A stretch of DNA of 50,987 bases, taken from positions 1-50,987 of the forward strand of contig DATGFP010000038.1 in NCBI GenBank assembly GCA_035309005.1, written 5' to 3'. A program made the translations under genes and the position numbers. Positions 1 through 9,015 of this stretch are shown piece after piece. The stretch is from DATARH01 sp035309005 (GTDB lineage Bacteria; Pseudomonadota; Alphaproteobacteria; ATCC43930; CGMCC-115725). Under the pieces are notes generated by a model that saw nothing but the letters and a program-made list of their open reading frames with translations, had not been told where the DNA came from and made no database searches. Within the stretch, counting starts at the first letter, position 1; the number at the start of each line of letters is the position of its first letter.

Positions 1-93
1 GGCCGCGTTGGCGACGAGGTCGGTTTCACCGGCGATCAGCGCGGCAAACTGCGCCGCCAGGTCGCGGTATGCCGCGGCCTTTTCCGAAGCCAT
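1..93 (-). CDS. GAF-domain free methionine-R-sulfoxide reductase, N-terminal fragment
   Basis: Only the first 31 codons are inside the window; the gene runs off the left edge on the minus strand. The visible N-terminus starts MASEKAAAYRDLAAQF and continues with AGETDLVANAA. This resembles the start of YebR-type fRMsr proteins, which reduce free methionine-R-sulfoxide in the cytoplasm with a GAF fold, and whose N-terminus typically reads aLiaGExdliAnlANtaAL. The catalytic cysteines lie outside the window, so the assignment rests on the N-terminal pattern alone. The gene is transcribed away from the secreted-protein gene at 255. Confidence 0.55.
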   Translation of the reverse strand, partial: MASEKAAAYRDLAAQFAALIAGETDLVANAA

Positions 94-254
94 CACGCGG
101 GTCGGCGGCGCTGCCGCATCGGACGATCTCCCGGGGTCGCGCCGTAGGCTAGGGCCGGGGGCGAATTGGGTCAATCGCGGCCGGCGGGCGCCTTGCGGGC
201 GCGGCGGAATGACCTAAAGTTGCGGCCGTATCCCAGCGGCGATCAGGAGCGGGC

Positions 255-503
255 ATGATGCATCATCTGTTCAACCGGCACTTGGCCGCCGTTTCCCTTC
301 TGACGGTCGGCCTGCTGCCGGCGCTCGCCGCCGCCGATACGTGCAGCGCCCGCCACCGGGTCTGCGACGCCTATTGCGAAAAGAATTACGCCAACTCGCC
401 GCATTGCCTCGCCGTATGCCGCAACCAGACGGCAGTGTGCCTGTCGACCGGCTGCTGGGAGAGCAGGGTCACCGCGAAGCGATGCGGTTTCGACCGGCAG
501 TAG
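255..503 (+). CDS. small secreted cysteine-rich protein, unknown function
   Basis: This 82-residue protein has an apparent Sec signal peptide: a short basic start, a hydrophobic stretch near residues 10-24 and an Ala-rich cleavage site around AAADT. The mature part is about 55 residues with eight cysteines (in TCSARHRVCDAYCEK, HCLAVC, AVCLSTGCW and RCGF), so a disulfide-bonded periplasmic protein is likely. I do not recognise a named family. An AGGAG sequence lies just upstream of two tandem ATG codons, at 255 and 258. It is followed 13 bp later by the L,D-transpeptidase gene, suggesting co-transcription. Confidence 0.6.
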   Translation: MMHHLFNRHLAAVSLLTVGLLPALAAADTCSARHRVCDAYCEKNYANSPHCLAVCRNQTAVCLSTGCWESRVTAKRCGFDRQ

Positions 504-516
504 GACGCGGCGGGCA

Positions 517-1029
517 ATGGCCCCGGCGCGCGGTGCCGGCCTGGTTTACGCCGGCGGGTGGCTGTCGTGGCCGGGCGGCAGGGCGCGGGCGGCCTGCGGC
601 CGTCACGGGGTGGTCGCCGACAAATGCGAGGGCGACGGGGCGAGCCCGGCCGGCATATTCCCGCTGGTGCGCGCCTATTACCGTGCCGATCGCATCGCGC
701 CGCCGGCGTGCGGCCTGGCGGTGACCGCATTGCGGCCGCAGGACGGCTGGGTCGATGACCCCGCCGACCCGCGCTACAACAAATACGTCACGCTGCCTTA
801 TCCCGCCCGGCACGAGGCGCTGTGGCGCGACGACGGGCTGTACGATCTGGTCGTCGTGGTCGGCTACAACACCGACCCGGCAGTGCCCGGCCGCGGCAGC
901 GCGATCTTCCTACACGTCGCCGCGCCCGATTTTGCGCCGACCGCCGGGTGCATCGCCATCGCCCGCGATGCGCTCTCCCGGCTGATGGCGTTGCTCGGGC
1001 CGGGCAGCACGATCACGATCCGCCCCTGA
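517..1029 (+). CDS. L,D-transpeptidase catalytic-domain (YkuD-like) protein
   Basis: This 170-residue protein has the YkuD fold pattern. GRHGVVADKCEGDGASPAG near residues 28-46 is the N-terminal substrate-cleft region. HVAAPDFAPTAGCIAI near residues 133-148 supplies the conserved His and the nucleophilic Cys of the HxnTxGCI active site. The family cross-links or trims peptidoglycan peptides, or anchors proteins to them, in the periplasm. No clear signal peptide follows the chosen ATG; the start is uncertain, and an upstream alternative could add an export signal. It lies directly behind a small cysteine-rich secreted protein and ahead of gshB. Confidence 0.8.
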   Translation: MAPARGAGLVYAGGWLSWPGGRARAACGRHGVVADKCEGDGASPAGIFPLVRAYYRADRIAPPACGLAVTALRPQDGWVDDPADPRYNKYVTLPYPARHEALWRDDGLYDLVVVVGYNTDPAVPGRGSAIFLHVAAPDFAPTAGCIAIARDALSRLMALLGPGSTITIRP

Positions 1030-1093
1030 CAAAGCGCCGGACGCGCTATATTAAGGCCTGTTTGCCGCGGCTGACGGACTGGCAGGAGGCACC

Positions 1094-2062
1094 ATGGGTC
1101 TCGCCGTCGCGATCCAGATGGATCCGATCGACACGATCAACATTGACGCCGATTCGACCTTCGCGCTGGCGTTGGAGGCGCAGGCCCGCGGCCATGCGCT
1201 CTACCATTACCTGCCGCAGGCGCTGAGCTTGCGCGACGGCAGGCTGGTGGCGCGCGGCCGGCCGCTCGAGGTCTTTCGCCGGCACGGCAACCACCACCGG
1301 TTCGGCGCCGTCGAAGCGCTCGACCTCGCCGGCTTCGACATCGTGCTGATGCGCCAGGACCCGCCGTTCGACATGGCCTACATCACCGCGACGCATCTCC
1401 TGGAGCTGCTGCCCGAGGACGGCCCGCTGGTCGTCAACGACCCGGCCGCGGTGCGCAACGCGCCAGAGAAGCTCTTTGTCCTGCGCTTCCGCGAATTGAT
1501 GCCGCCGACGCTATTGTCGCTCGATCCCGACGAGATCCGCGCCTTCTGGCAGGAGCACGGCGACATCATCGTGAAACCGCTGTTCGGCAACGGCGGCGCC
1601 GGCGTCTTTCATCTGCGGCCCGGCGACGAAAACCTCAATGCGCTGCTCGAAATGTATGCCGCGGTCTATCGCGAGCCGGTGATGGTGCAGCGCTATCTGC
1701 CCGAGGTGCGCCAGGGCGACAAGCGCATCATCCTCGTCGAGGGCGAGGCGGTCGGCGCGGTCAACCGGGTGCCGCCCGAGGGCGAGGCGCGCGCCAATCT
1801 GCATGTTGGCGGCCGCGCCCAGCAGACCCAGCTCACCCCCCGCGAGCGCGAGATCTGCGCCGCGATCGGCCCGACCTTGCGCCAGCAGGGGCTGGTCTTT
1901 GTCGGGATCGACGTGATCGGCGACTGGATGACCGAGATCAACGTGACCTCGCCGACCGGCATCCAGGAAATCGCGCGGCTCGACGGCATCGAGATCGCGC
2001 CGTTGATCTGGGACGCGATCGAGGCGCGCTTCGCCGAGCGCAGCGAGCGCCGCCCGGCGTGA
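1094..2062 (+). CDS. gshB: glutathione synthase
   Basis: GshB ligates glycine to gamma-glutamylcysteine with ATP, the second step of glutathione synthesis, in the cytoplasm. The 322-residue length is normal. The N-terminal domain begins MGLAVAIQMDPIDTINIDAD. The ATP-grasp part shows IIVKPLFGNGGAGVF near residue 157, the substrate loop RQGDKRIILVEGEAVGAVNR near residues 207-226, LHVGG, and FVGIDVIG followed by TEINVTSPTGIQEI near the C-terminus. All are GshB signatures. The rhodanese gene overlaps its stop codon by 4 bp, so the two are probably translationally coupled. Confidence 0.95.
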   Translation: MGLAVAIQMDPIDTINIDADSTFALALEAQARGHALYHYLPQALSLRDGRLVARGRPLEVFRRHGNHHRFGAVEALDLAGFDIVLMRQDPPFDMAYITATHLLELLPEDGPLVVNDPAAVRNAPEKLFVLRFRELMPPTLLSLDPDEIRAFWQEHGDIIVKPLFGNGGAGVFHLRPGDENLNALLEMYAAVYREPVMVQRYLPEVRQGDKRIILVEGEAVGAVNRVPPEGEARANLHVGGRAQQTQLTPREREICAAIGPTLRQQGLVFVGIDVIGDWMTEINVTSPTGIQEIARLDGIEIAPLIWDAIEARFAERSERRPA

Positions 2063-2415
2063 TCGCGATGCTGGAGCGGCTGTTGCGCCGCTTGCGGCGG
2101 CCGGCAGGCGGCCCCGCCTGGCTGCAAGTCGGCGAGTTGCGGCGCCGGCTCGACAGCGGCCAGGTGCAATTGATCATCGACGTCCGCGGCCAGGACGAAT
2201 TCGACGGGCCGCTCGGCCATATCCCGGGCGCGATCAACGTGCCGCTGGCGGCGCTCGCCGAACGCACCGCCCAATTGGCGCAAACCGCGCTGCCGATCGT
2301 GCTGGTGTGTTTGACCGACAAGCGCTCCTCGCAGGCGGCCGCGGCGCTGGAAGCCGCCGGGGTGCGCCAGGTCGCGGTGCTGCAGGGCGGCATGCGGGCG
2401 TGGCGCGGCGAGTAG
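2059..2415 (+). CDS. rhodanese-like domain protein
   Basis: A single rhodanese domain fills this 118-residue protein: LIIDVRGQDEFDGPLGHIPGAINVP, then the active loop VCLTDKRSSQAA with a Cys at about residue 84, then VLQGGMRAW. Single-domain rhodaneses move sulfane sulfur to thiols such as glutathione. The start is a GTG overlapping the gshB stop; an ATG three codons later is an alternative. The coupling to gshB makes a role in sulfur or glutathione persulfide handling plausible, but that is inferred from position. Confidence 0.85.
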   Translation: MIAMLERLLRRLRRPAGGPAWLQVGELRRRLDSGQVQLIIDVRGQDEFDGPLGHIPGAINVPLAALAERTAQLAQTALPIVLVCLTDKRSSQAAAALEAAGVRQVAVLQGGMRAWRGE

Positions 2416-2439
2416 GCCGCCGCTCAACGGCGCCGCCGC

Positions 2440-3132
2440 TCAATGATGGCGGGCGAGAAATTCCGCCTTGGCGATCATCCGGCCGAGCGTCAGGCGCTGG
2501 CGCACGTCGAGCGGCCGGTGGGCGCGCACCGCCAGCAGGTTGCTCGGAAGCCCGCTATGCGCGATCAGCTCGCGCAGGCGGGAGAGCAGCCCGTCGTAAC
2601 CCTGCCCGTCGAGCGTCCAGTTGCGCACCGGGCCGCTGTCGAGGTGGATGAAGCCCGAGCGCGGATACCAGCCGACGCCGCCGCGCCGCATCGCGCGCGC
2701 CGCCTGCATCGCCTCTTCGAGCCGCGTGTCGAAGCGGACATCGATCGCGCGGCCGTAAAGGTGCTGGCTATTGTCGGCGACGCCGAAGGTGGTGCGCGCC
2801 AGCATCCGGTTGGTGTCGACCGTGCGGTAGGCCGACAGCACGGTGGCGCGGCTGGCGCCGACCGCGTCCGTCACCGCCGCGAGGAAATCGATCGCCGCGA
2901 CGTCGTAGGCGAGCTCCTTGCCCGAGTGAAAATCGCGCAGGAAATGCGACAAATCTTCCATCGCAGTCGCGATCGGCCCGTGCTCGTCGCGGTAGGTCCC
3001 GGCAAAGGTTTCGCCAGTATGGGGATTGACGAGGCGCAGCGAGCGCAATGGCGGCGGCAGCGGTGCGGCCCGCGCCGACCAGGGGGTTGTGAGCAATCCG
3101 CCCGCCAGGGCGAGAAAAAGCCGCCGGTCCAT
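2440..3132 (-). CDS. DUF882 / YcbK-type peptidase M15-like periplasmic protein
   Basis: This 230-residue protein starts with an export signal, MDRRLFLALAGGLL, ending near SARA; the early arginine pair could be Sec or Tat. The rest carries DUF882 features: LSAYRT near residue 100, NSQHLYGRAIDVRF near residues 123-136, and GGVGWYPRSGFIHLDSGPVR near 151-170. Those histidines and the aspartate form the zinc site of the M15/D-Ala-D-Ala carboxypeptidase-like fold. The role is probably murein peptide cleavage. It is convergent with the rhodanese gene and divergent from the adenylate cyclase gene. Confidence 0.88.
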   Translation of the reverse strand: MDRRLFLALAGGLLTTPWSARAAPLPPPLRSLRLVNPHTGETFAGTYRDEHGPIATAMEDLSHFLRDFHSGKELAYDVAAIDFLAAVTDAVGASRATVLSAYRTVDTNRMLARTTFGVADNSQHLYGRAIDVRFDTRLEEAMQAARAMRRGGVGWYPRSGFIHLDSGPVRNWTLDGQGYDGLLSRLRELIAHSGLPSNLLAVRAHRPLDVRQRLTLGRMIAKAEFLARHH

Positions 3133-3287
3133 CGCCGATCATTTAAGAGCAACGGGGCCCTAAAGAAAAGAACGCCGCGCGCGCGGCTTGTCGCGCCGAA
3201 TGTGCTGTGACAAAGTGCCCACTGGTTACTCGGAATCATGGTGCGCAACGCTGCGTTGAACAACTGGTCATCAGAGGTGCATTGACG

Positions 3288-5654
3288 ATGCCAGGGCGGC
3301 CGCCCGCCGAACCCGCCGGATCGCTCACCGCGGAGCTGCCGCCCGCGGGTGTGGCGGCGGCTGGATTGCCCCCGGGGGGATTGCCGGCCGGCGAACCGGC
3401 GACGCGCGAGCAGCTGATCGGCGAGATGCGCCGGTTGCGGGTCCTGGCCGAAGTCGCCGACACGGTGACGCAGGAATTGTCGCTCGACCACCAGCTGCCG
3501 CGCCTCATCGACCTGATCGCCGAGGCGCTGGAGGCCGAGCGCGCCACGCTCTTTCTCCATGACCACGACAGCGGCGAATTGTTTTCGCGCGTGCTGCGCG
3601 GCGAGGGCATCGCGGAAATCCGCATTCCCGCGACCGCCGGCATCGCCGGCGCGGTGTTCAGCGCCGGCATCGCCGAGATCATCCCCGACGCCTACCAGGA
3701 TTGCCGCTTCAACCCCGAGATCGACCGGCGCACCGGCTACCGCACCCGCAACGTTCTGTGCGTGCCGCTGCGCAATCGCGAGGCGCGGGTCATCGGCGTC
3801 ACCCAGATCCTCAACAAGCGCGCCGGCGATTTCGGCGCCGACGATCTCAGCCTCGCCGAGGCGATCAACCGGCACGCCGCGAGCGCGCTCGAGCAGGCGC
3901 TGCTGGTCGAGCGGCTGGAGCGGGCGCAGCGCGAGGAGATCGAGCTTTTAACGATCGCCGAGGCGATCTCGACCGAATTGCGCATCGAGGTCCTCTTTTC
4001 GCGGATCATGGCGGCGGCGACCCAATTGCTCAACGCCGAGCGCTCGACGCTCTTTCTGTTCGATACGGCGACCGGGCAATTGTGGTCGCAAGTCGCCGAG
4101 GGCGCCGGCCAGACCGAAATCCGCATCCCGGCGCGGGCCGGGATCGCCGGCGCCGCCTTCAGCAGCGGCGAACTGTTGGTGGTGCCCGACGCCTACGCCG
4201 ACGCGCGCTTCAACCGCGCGGTCGACCGCGCCTCGGGCTTTCGCACGCGCAACATCCTGGCGGTGCCGATCAGCGACCGGACCGGCGAGCGCCTCGGCGT
4301 CGTCCAGGTGCTGAACAAGCGCGACGGCGACTTCACCCCGATCGACATCCGCCGCGCCAAGGCGTTCTGCGCCCAGATCGCGATCGCGATCCAGAACGCG
4401 CAGCTGTTTTCCGATGTGCTGGCGCTGAAAAACTACAACGAAAGCATCCTGAAATCGCTGTCGAACGGCGTCGTGACGCTCGACCAGCACCTCAACATCG
4501 TCAAGATCAACGAAGCCGGCGAGCGCATCCTCGGGATCGCCGCCGAGCAGGTGCTCAGCCGGCCGGCGTCGCAGGTCTTCGGCAACCGCAACCCGTGGAT
4601 CACCCGCAGCCTCGACTACGTCACCGCGATGGGCGCCAGCGACTACCACGCCGACACCGATTTCGAGCGGGCCGACGGCACCACCGCCGCGGTCAACCTG
4701 ACCGCGGCGCCGCTGTTCGAGGCCCGCAACAAGCGGCTCGGCTGCATGCTGGTCCTCGAAGACATCACCCGCGAAAAGCGCGTGCGCAACACGATGGCGC
4801 GCTATGTCGCCAAGGAGGTCGTCGACAAGCTGCTCGCCAGCGGCCACGATTTTCTCGAGGGCCACTCGCACGTCGCCACCGTCCTCTTCTCCGACATAAG
4901 GCGCTTCACGACGCTGGCCGAGGCGATGAGCCCGCGCGACACGGTGGCGATGCTCAACGCCTACTTCACCGCGATGGTCGAGGTGGTGTTCCAGCACGGC
5001 GGCATGCTGGACAAGTATATCGGCGACGCGATCATGGCGGTATTCGGCACCGCGGTCAGCGACGCCACCGACGCCGACAACGCGCTGACCGTCGCGACCG
5101 AGATGATGCGCGAGCTCGGCCGCTTCAATCTGGAGCGCGGCGAGCGCGGGCTCGAAGCCATCGAGATCGGCATCGGCATCGCCACCGGCGAGGTTCTCGC
5201 CGGCTCGCTCGGCTCGCGCCGGCGCCTCGAATACACCGTGATCGGCGACAACGTAAACCTCGCCGCCCGCCTCGAAAGCGCCAACAAGCATTACGGGTCG
5301 AGCGTGCTGCTCTCCGCTTCGACCGTCGAGCGGCTGCGCGCGCACGCGATCCTGCGCAAGCTCGACCTGGTGCAGGTCAAGGGCAAGCAGCAGCCGACCC
5401 TCGCCTACGAGTCCGTCGAGCACTACGACGCCGAGCATTTCCCCAAGCTGGCGGCGATGATCGGCGCCTACGAGGCCGGGCTCGGCTGCTACCAGCAGCG
5501 CGACTGGACGAGCGCGATCCGGCATTTCGCCGCGGCGCTCGACGTGGCGCCGAGCGACCGCCCGTCGCAGATGTTCATCGACCGCTGCCGCTATTACGCC
5601 GACAACCCGCCGCCGGAAAATTGGAACGGCGTGTGGATCCTCGAGGAGAAGTAG
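3288..5654 (+). CDS. GAF-GAF-PAS class III adenylate/guanylate cyclase
   Basis: This is a 788-residue soluble signalling enzyme. Approximate domain order: Pro/Ala-rich N-terminus (1-50), GAF1 (55-205), GAF2 (222-374), PAS (382-498), class III cyclase (530-714) and a short tetratricopeptide-like tail. The cyclase domain has the metal aspartates in VLFSDIRRF and DKYIGDAIMAVFG and the transition-state pair in IGDNVNLAARLE. The Lys in LDKYIGD favours ATP, so cAMP is the likely product. I chose ATG 3288 because AGAGGTG precedes it; an in-frame GTG at 3207 would add 27 residues. The two GAF domains are near duplicates, both containing GIAGA and RTRN motifs. Confidence 0.9.
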   Translation: MPGRPPAEPAGSLTAELPPAGVAAAGLPPGGLPAGEPATREQLIGEMRRLRVLAEVADTVTQELSLDHQLPRLIDLIAEALEAERATLFLHDHDSGELFSRVLRGEGIAEIRIPATAGIAGAVFSAGIAEIIPDAYQDCRFNPEIDRRTGYRTRNVLCVPLRNREARVIGVTQILNKRAGDFGADDLSLAEAINRHAASALEQALLVERLERAQREEIELLTIAEAISTELRIEVLFSRIMAAATQLLNAERSTLFLFDTATGQLWSQVAEGAGQTEIRIPARAGIAGAAFSSGELLVVPDAYADARFNRAVDRASGFRTRNILAVPISDRTGERLGVVQVLNKRDGDFTPIDIRRAKAFCAQIAIAIQNAQLFSDVLALKNYNESILKSLSNGVVTLDQHLNIVKINEAGERILGIAAEQVLSRPASQVFGNRNPWITRSLDYVTAMGASDYHADTDFERADGTTAAVNLTAAPLFEARNKRLGCMLVLEDITREKRVRNTMARYVAKEVVDKLLASGHDFLEGHSHVATVLFSDIRRFTTLAEAMSPRDTVAMLNAYFTAMVEVVFQHGGMLDKYIGDAIMAVFGTAVSDATDADNALTVATEMMRELGRFNLERGERGLEAIEIGIGIATGEVLAGSLGSRRRLEYTVIGDNVNLAARLESANKHYGSSVLLSASTVERLRAHAILRKLDLVQVKGKQQPTLAYESVEHYDAEHFPKLAAMIGAYEAGLGCYQQRDWTSAIRHFAAALDVAPSDRPSQMFIDRCRYYADNPPPENWNGVWILEEK

Positions 5655-5689
5655 CAGCGGCCGAGCTCACCAAGGAATTTGTCTTCGGA

Positions 5690-5848
5690 TTGAACGTGGT
5701 GACGGTGGCGGGCTTCCTCGTCATGGGCGCCGGCCTCTCGCTCGGCCGCCAGGGCCGGGTCCGCGCGCGCCTCGCGTTCGCCCTGATGGGCGCCGGCACC
5801 GCCCTGACCTTTCTCGGCATCTACCTCGCCACGCCCGCCGCGCCCTAG
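5690..5848 (+). CDS. possible small membrane protein with two helices
   Basis: A short reading frame just behind the cyclase gene encodes about 52 residues with two hydrophobic stretches, VVTVAGFLVMGAGLSLG and LAFALMGAGTALTFLGIYLA, separated by a basic loop (RQGRVRAR). This suits a helical hairpin with the basic loop in the cytoplasm. A TTG start with AAGGA about 13 bases upstream is the best I can find; GTG 5696 is an alternative. I know no family for it. The membrane-like composition differs from random frames here, but the call is tentative. Confidence 0.4.
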   Translation: MNVVTVAGFLVMGAGLSLGRQGRVRARLAFALMGAGTALTFLGIYLATPAAP

Positions 5849-5872
5849 CGATCAATCAACCTCCTCTTCGCC

Positions 5873-5948
5873 CATTCCGGCGAAGGCCGGGACCCATGCT
5901 TCAACCATCGCGACGGCTGAACGATGGGTCCCGGCCTGCGCCGAGATG
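5873..5948. repeat. dispersed inverted repeat (GGCGAAGGCCGGGRCCCAT family)
   Basis: Two imperfect 25-bp arms (5873-5897 and 5924-5948) surround a 26-base loop between the cyclase region and the thioesterase gene. The core CGGCGAAGGCCGGGACCCAT is shared with the longer palindrome at 20638-20718, so this is a dispersed intergenic palindrome. It may also act as a bidirectional terminator hairpin between these convergent genes. Confidence 0.75.
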
Positions 5949-5967
5949 ACGGATGTGGGTGGGGACA

Positions 5968-6450
5968 CTACCGGCCGGCGAGGGAGAGCCGCCGGCCGGC
6001 CCAGTCGGGCCGCGGCAGCCGCGCGTGGGCCCCGGCCCAGCGGGCGACGCGGGCGCGCAGATTGGGCGGAAAGGGGCTCACCCGGCGCGCCCTCAAATCG
6101 ACGTGGAGAAACATCAATTCCTGGGTCGCGGCGCGATGACCGCCATCGAGCGCGAACATCTCGTGCGCCAGGTGCAGGCGCTTGTCGTCCGCCCCGAGGA
6201 TCTGCGTCGCGACCCGCACCCGCGCGCCGACCAGGAGCTCGCGCTCGTAGAGGTTATGGGTTTCGGCGACGAAGGTGCCGAGGTCGCTCTGGCGGCGGTA
6301 ATCGAGCCCGAGCCCCAATTCCTCGAACAGGAGGTCGGTCGCGCGGTCGAACAGCACGGTGTAGTAGGCGAGGTTCATATGCCCGTTGTGGTCGATCCAC
6401 TCGGGCAGCACCTCGCCCTGGAAGCGTTCGAACGGCGCGGCAATCTCCAT
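5968..6450 (-). CDS. hotdog-fold acyl-CoA thioesterase
   Basis: This 160-residue 4HBT-type protein has VLPEWIDHNGHMNLAYYTVLF near residues 14-34, where the Asp-His-Asn-Gly-His-Met motif forms the active site, followed by a central helix and strands (GTFVAETHNLYERELLVGA). The family hydrolyses acyl-CoA thioesters in the cytoplasm; related proteins occur in carnitine catabolism. Substrate cannot be read from sequence. I placed the start at the ATG encoding MEIAAPFERF, because the 33 residues added by the longer frame are Arg-rich and unlike the family. Confidence 0.82.
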   Translation of the reverse strand: MEIAAPFERFQGEVLPEWIDHNGHMNLAYYTVLFDRATDLLFEELGLGLDYRRQSDLGTFVAETHNLYERELLVGARVRVATQILGADDKRLHLAHEMFALDGGHRAATQELMFLHVDLRARRVSPFPPNLRARVARWAGAHARLPRPDWAGRRLSLAGR

Positions 6451-6619
6451 CGCGATAGGCTCCTCGGCGGCGACCCGCGCTTGTAGCAGGCAATGCCGCC
6501 AGCGGGCGAGGGGGGGGCGCCGCCGCCCCCGCGATTGCGTCGCCGTCACGAGTTTGTTACAACCCGCTCGCGCGTGAAGCCGCGGGACCGGGCCCGCCGG
6601 CGCCGCTCAGCTGCCGGCC

Positions 6620-7552
<933 letters not shown>

Positions 7553-7633
7553 TCGCGGCGGCGCGCCCCGGCGATGGCGCTCGGGTGGCGGGCGGCTGCG
7601 GTGTTGGTTTTTTTCTGAAGGAGTAGGAAGTCG

Positions 7634-8290
7634 ATGCCCGAGATCATCAGCCTCAGCGCCGAGCCGCGCCCCAGCGCCGGCAAGGGCGCGGCGCGCGCGA
7701 CGCGGCGCGCCGGGCGCGTCCCGGCGATCGTCTACGGCGACAAGTCGGAGCCGGCGATGATCAGCCTCGACCCGCGCGAGCTCGGCCGGGCGCTGGCGCG
7801 GCCCGGGTTTTTCGCGACCCTCGTCGATGTCAACATCGCCGGCACGACGCACCGCACCCTGCCGCGCGACGTGCAGTACCACCCGGTCAGCGACGCGCCG
7901 CTGCATGTCGATTTCATGCGGGTCGTCGCGGGGGCGCAGGTCACCGTGATGATCCCGGTGGTCTTCATCAACCATGAGCGCTCGGCCGGCTTGCGGCGCG
8001 GCGGCATCCTCAACATCGTGCGCCACGGCGTCGAGATGATCTGCTCGGTCGACAACATCCCCGAGCGCCTCGTCGTCAGCCTCGACGGCCTCGACATCGG
8101 CGACAGCGTGCATATCGGGGCGGTCGAGATGCCGCCGGGCGCCCGCGTCGCGATCCACGAGCGCGATTTCACGATCGCCAGCATCGCCGCCTCCTCGGCG
8201 GTGCGCGAAGAGGCGTTGGCGGCGGCGGCGAGCGCCGCGGTCGCGCCGACCGAGGAGGCGCCGGCGGCGACCCCGACCCCGGCGGCCTAG
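7634..8290 (+). CDS. rplY: 50S ribosomal protein L25/Ctc form
   Basis: This 218-residue protein binds 5S rRNA in the central protuberance. It has an L25 N-terminal domain (SAEPRPSAGKGAARATRRAG then VPAIVYG) and the longer Ctc/TL5 C-terminal beta domain (DVQYHPVSDAPLHVDFMRV, then a region through GIL and DIGDSVHIGAVEMPPG). The last 35 residues are a low-complexity Ala/Pro/Glu tail, common in alphaproteobacterial L25. A GAAGGAG sequence precedes the ATG. It lies between prs and pth, a common gene order. Confidence 0.95.
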   Translation: MPEIISLSAEPRPSAGKGAARATRRAGRVPAIVYGDKSEPAMISLDPRELGRALARPGFFATLVDVNIAGTTHRTLPRDVQYHPVSDAPLHVDFMRVVAGAQVTVMIPVVFINHERSAGLRRGGILNIVRHGVEMICSVDNIPERLVVSLDGLDIGDSVHIGAVEMPPGARVAIHERDFTIASIAASSAVREEALAAAASAAVAPTEEAPAATPTPAA

Positions 8291-8336
8291 CGCCGGCCGG
8301 CTGCCAGCGCATTGCACAGCGGCGCGCGCGGCAGCG

Positions 8337-8939
8337 ATGCGGCTCATCGTCGGCCTCGGCAACCCGGGCAGAAGCTACGCGCGCAACCGCCACAATATCG
8401 GCTTCATGGCGGCCGCCGCGATCGCCGGGCGCTATGGCTTCCCGGCGTTCCGCAGCCGCTTCAAGGGCGAATTGGCGGAGGGGGTGATCGCCGGCGAACG
8501 TCGCCTCCTGTTATGCCCGCAAACCTTCATGAACGATTCGGGCGAGGCGGTGCTGGCGGCGATGAGCTTCTACAAGATCGCCCCGGGCGAGATCGTCGTG
8601 ATCCATGACGAGATCGACCTGCGCCCCGGCAAGGTCCGGGTGAAGCGCGGTGGCGGCGCCGCCGGCCACAATGGGCTGCGCTCGATCGACGCGCTGGTCG
8701 GGCAGGATTACTGGCGTATCCGCATCGGGGTCGGCCATCCCGGAATCAAGGAGCTGGTGCAGCCCTATGTGCTGCAGAATTTTCCGGCCGACGAGATGCG
8801 GCTCTGGGTCTTGCCGCTGCTCGATGCGCTGGCCCAGAGCCTGCCGCTGCTGCTCGGCGGCGCGCCCGACGCCTTCATGAGCGAGGTGGCGCGCCTCGCC
8901 CCGGCGCCCGCCGAGCCGGAGGCCGACGCGCCGGGCTAG
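8337..8939 (+). CDS. pth: peptidyl-tRNA hydrolase
   Basis: Pth releases tRNA from peptidyl-tRNA that drops off the ribosome. Visible motifs are IVGLGNPGRSYARNRHNIGF at the start (with the catalytic His in NRHNIGF), LCPQTFMNDSGEAV, VIHDEIDLRPGKVRVKRGGG and AGHNGLRSI. The 200-residue length is normal, with a Pro/Ala-rich end. It follows rplY by 46 bp and precedes ychF, consistent with a translation-related operon. Confidence 0.96.
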   Translation: MRLIVGLGNPGRSYARNRHNIGFMAAAAIAGRYGFPAFRSRFKGELAEGVIAGERRLLLCPQTFMNDSGEAVLAAMSFYKIAPGEIVVIHDEIDLRPGKVRVKRGGGAAGHNGLRSIDALVGQDYWRIRIGVGHPGIKELVQPYVLQNFPADEMRLWVLPLLDALAQSLPLLLGGAPDAFMSEVARLAPAPAEPEADAPG

Positions 8940-9015
8940 GTCTGGATTTCGCCGCCGGCGACCAACATTTACGTTCTGGCCGGGCTTGTTCCGGCCGTTG
9001 TGGTGCAAGGACAGC

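Noticed and set aside
8..217. A plus-strand open frame of 69 codons
   Set aside because: It lies opposite the fRMsr fragment and continues into the intergenic region with Arg/Gly-rich composition typical of antisense frames in GC-rich DNA.
3948..5525. A 525-codon minus-strand frame opposite the adenylate cyclase gene
   Set aside because: The plus strand encodes clear GAF, PAS and cyclase motifs in frame. The minus frame is His/Arg/Val-rich without any domain and is explained by GC codon bias.
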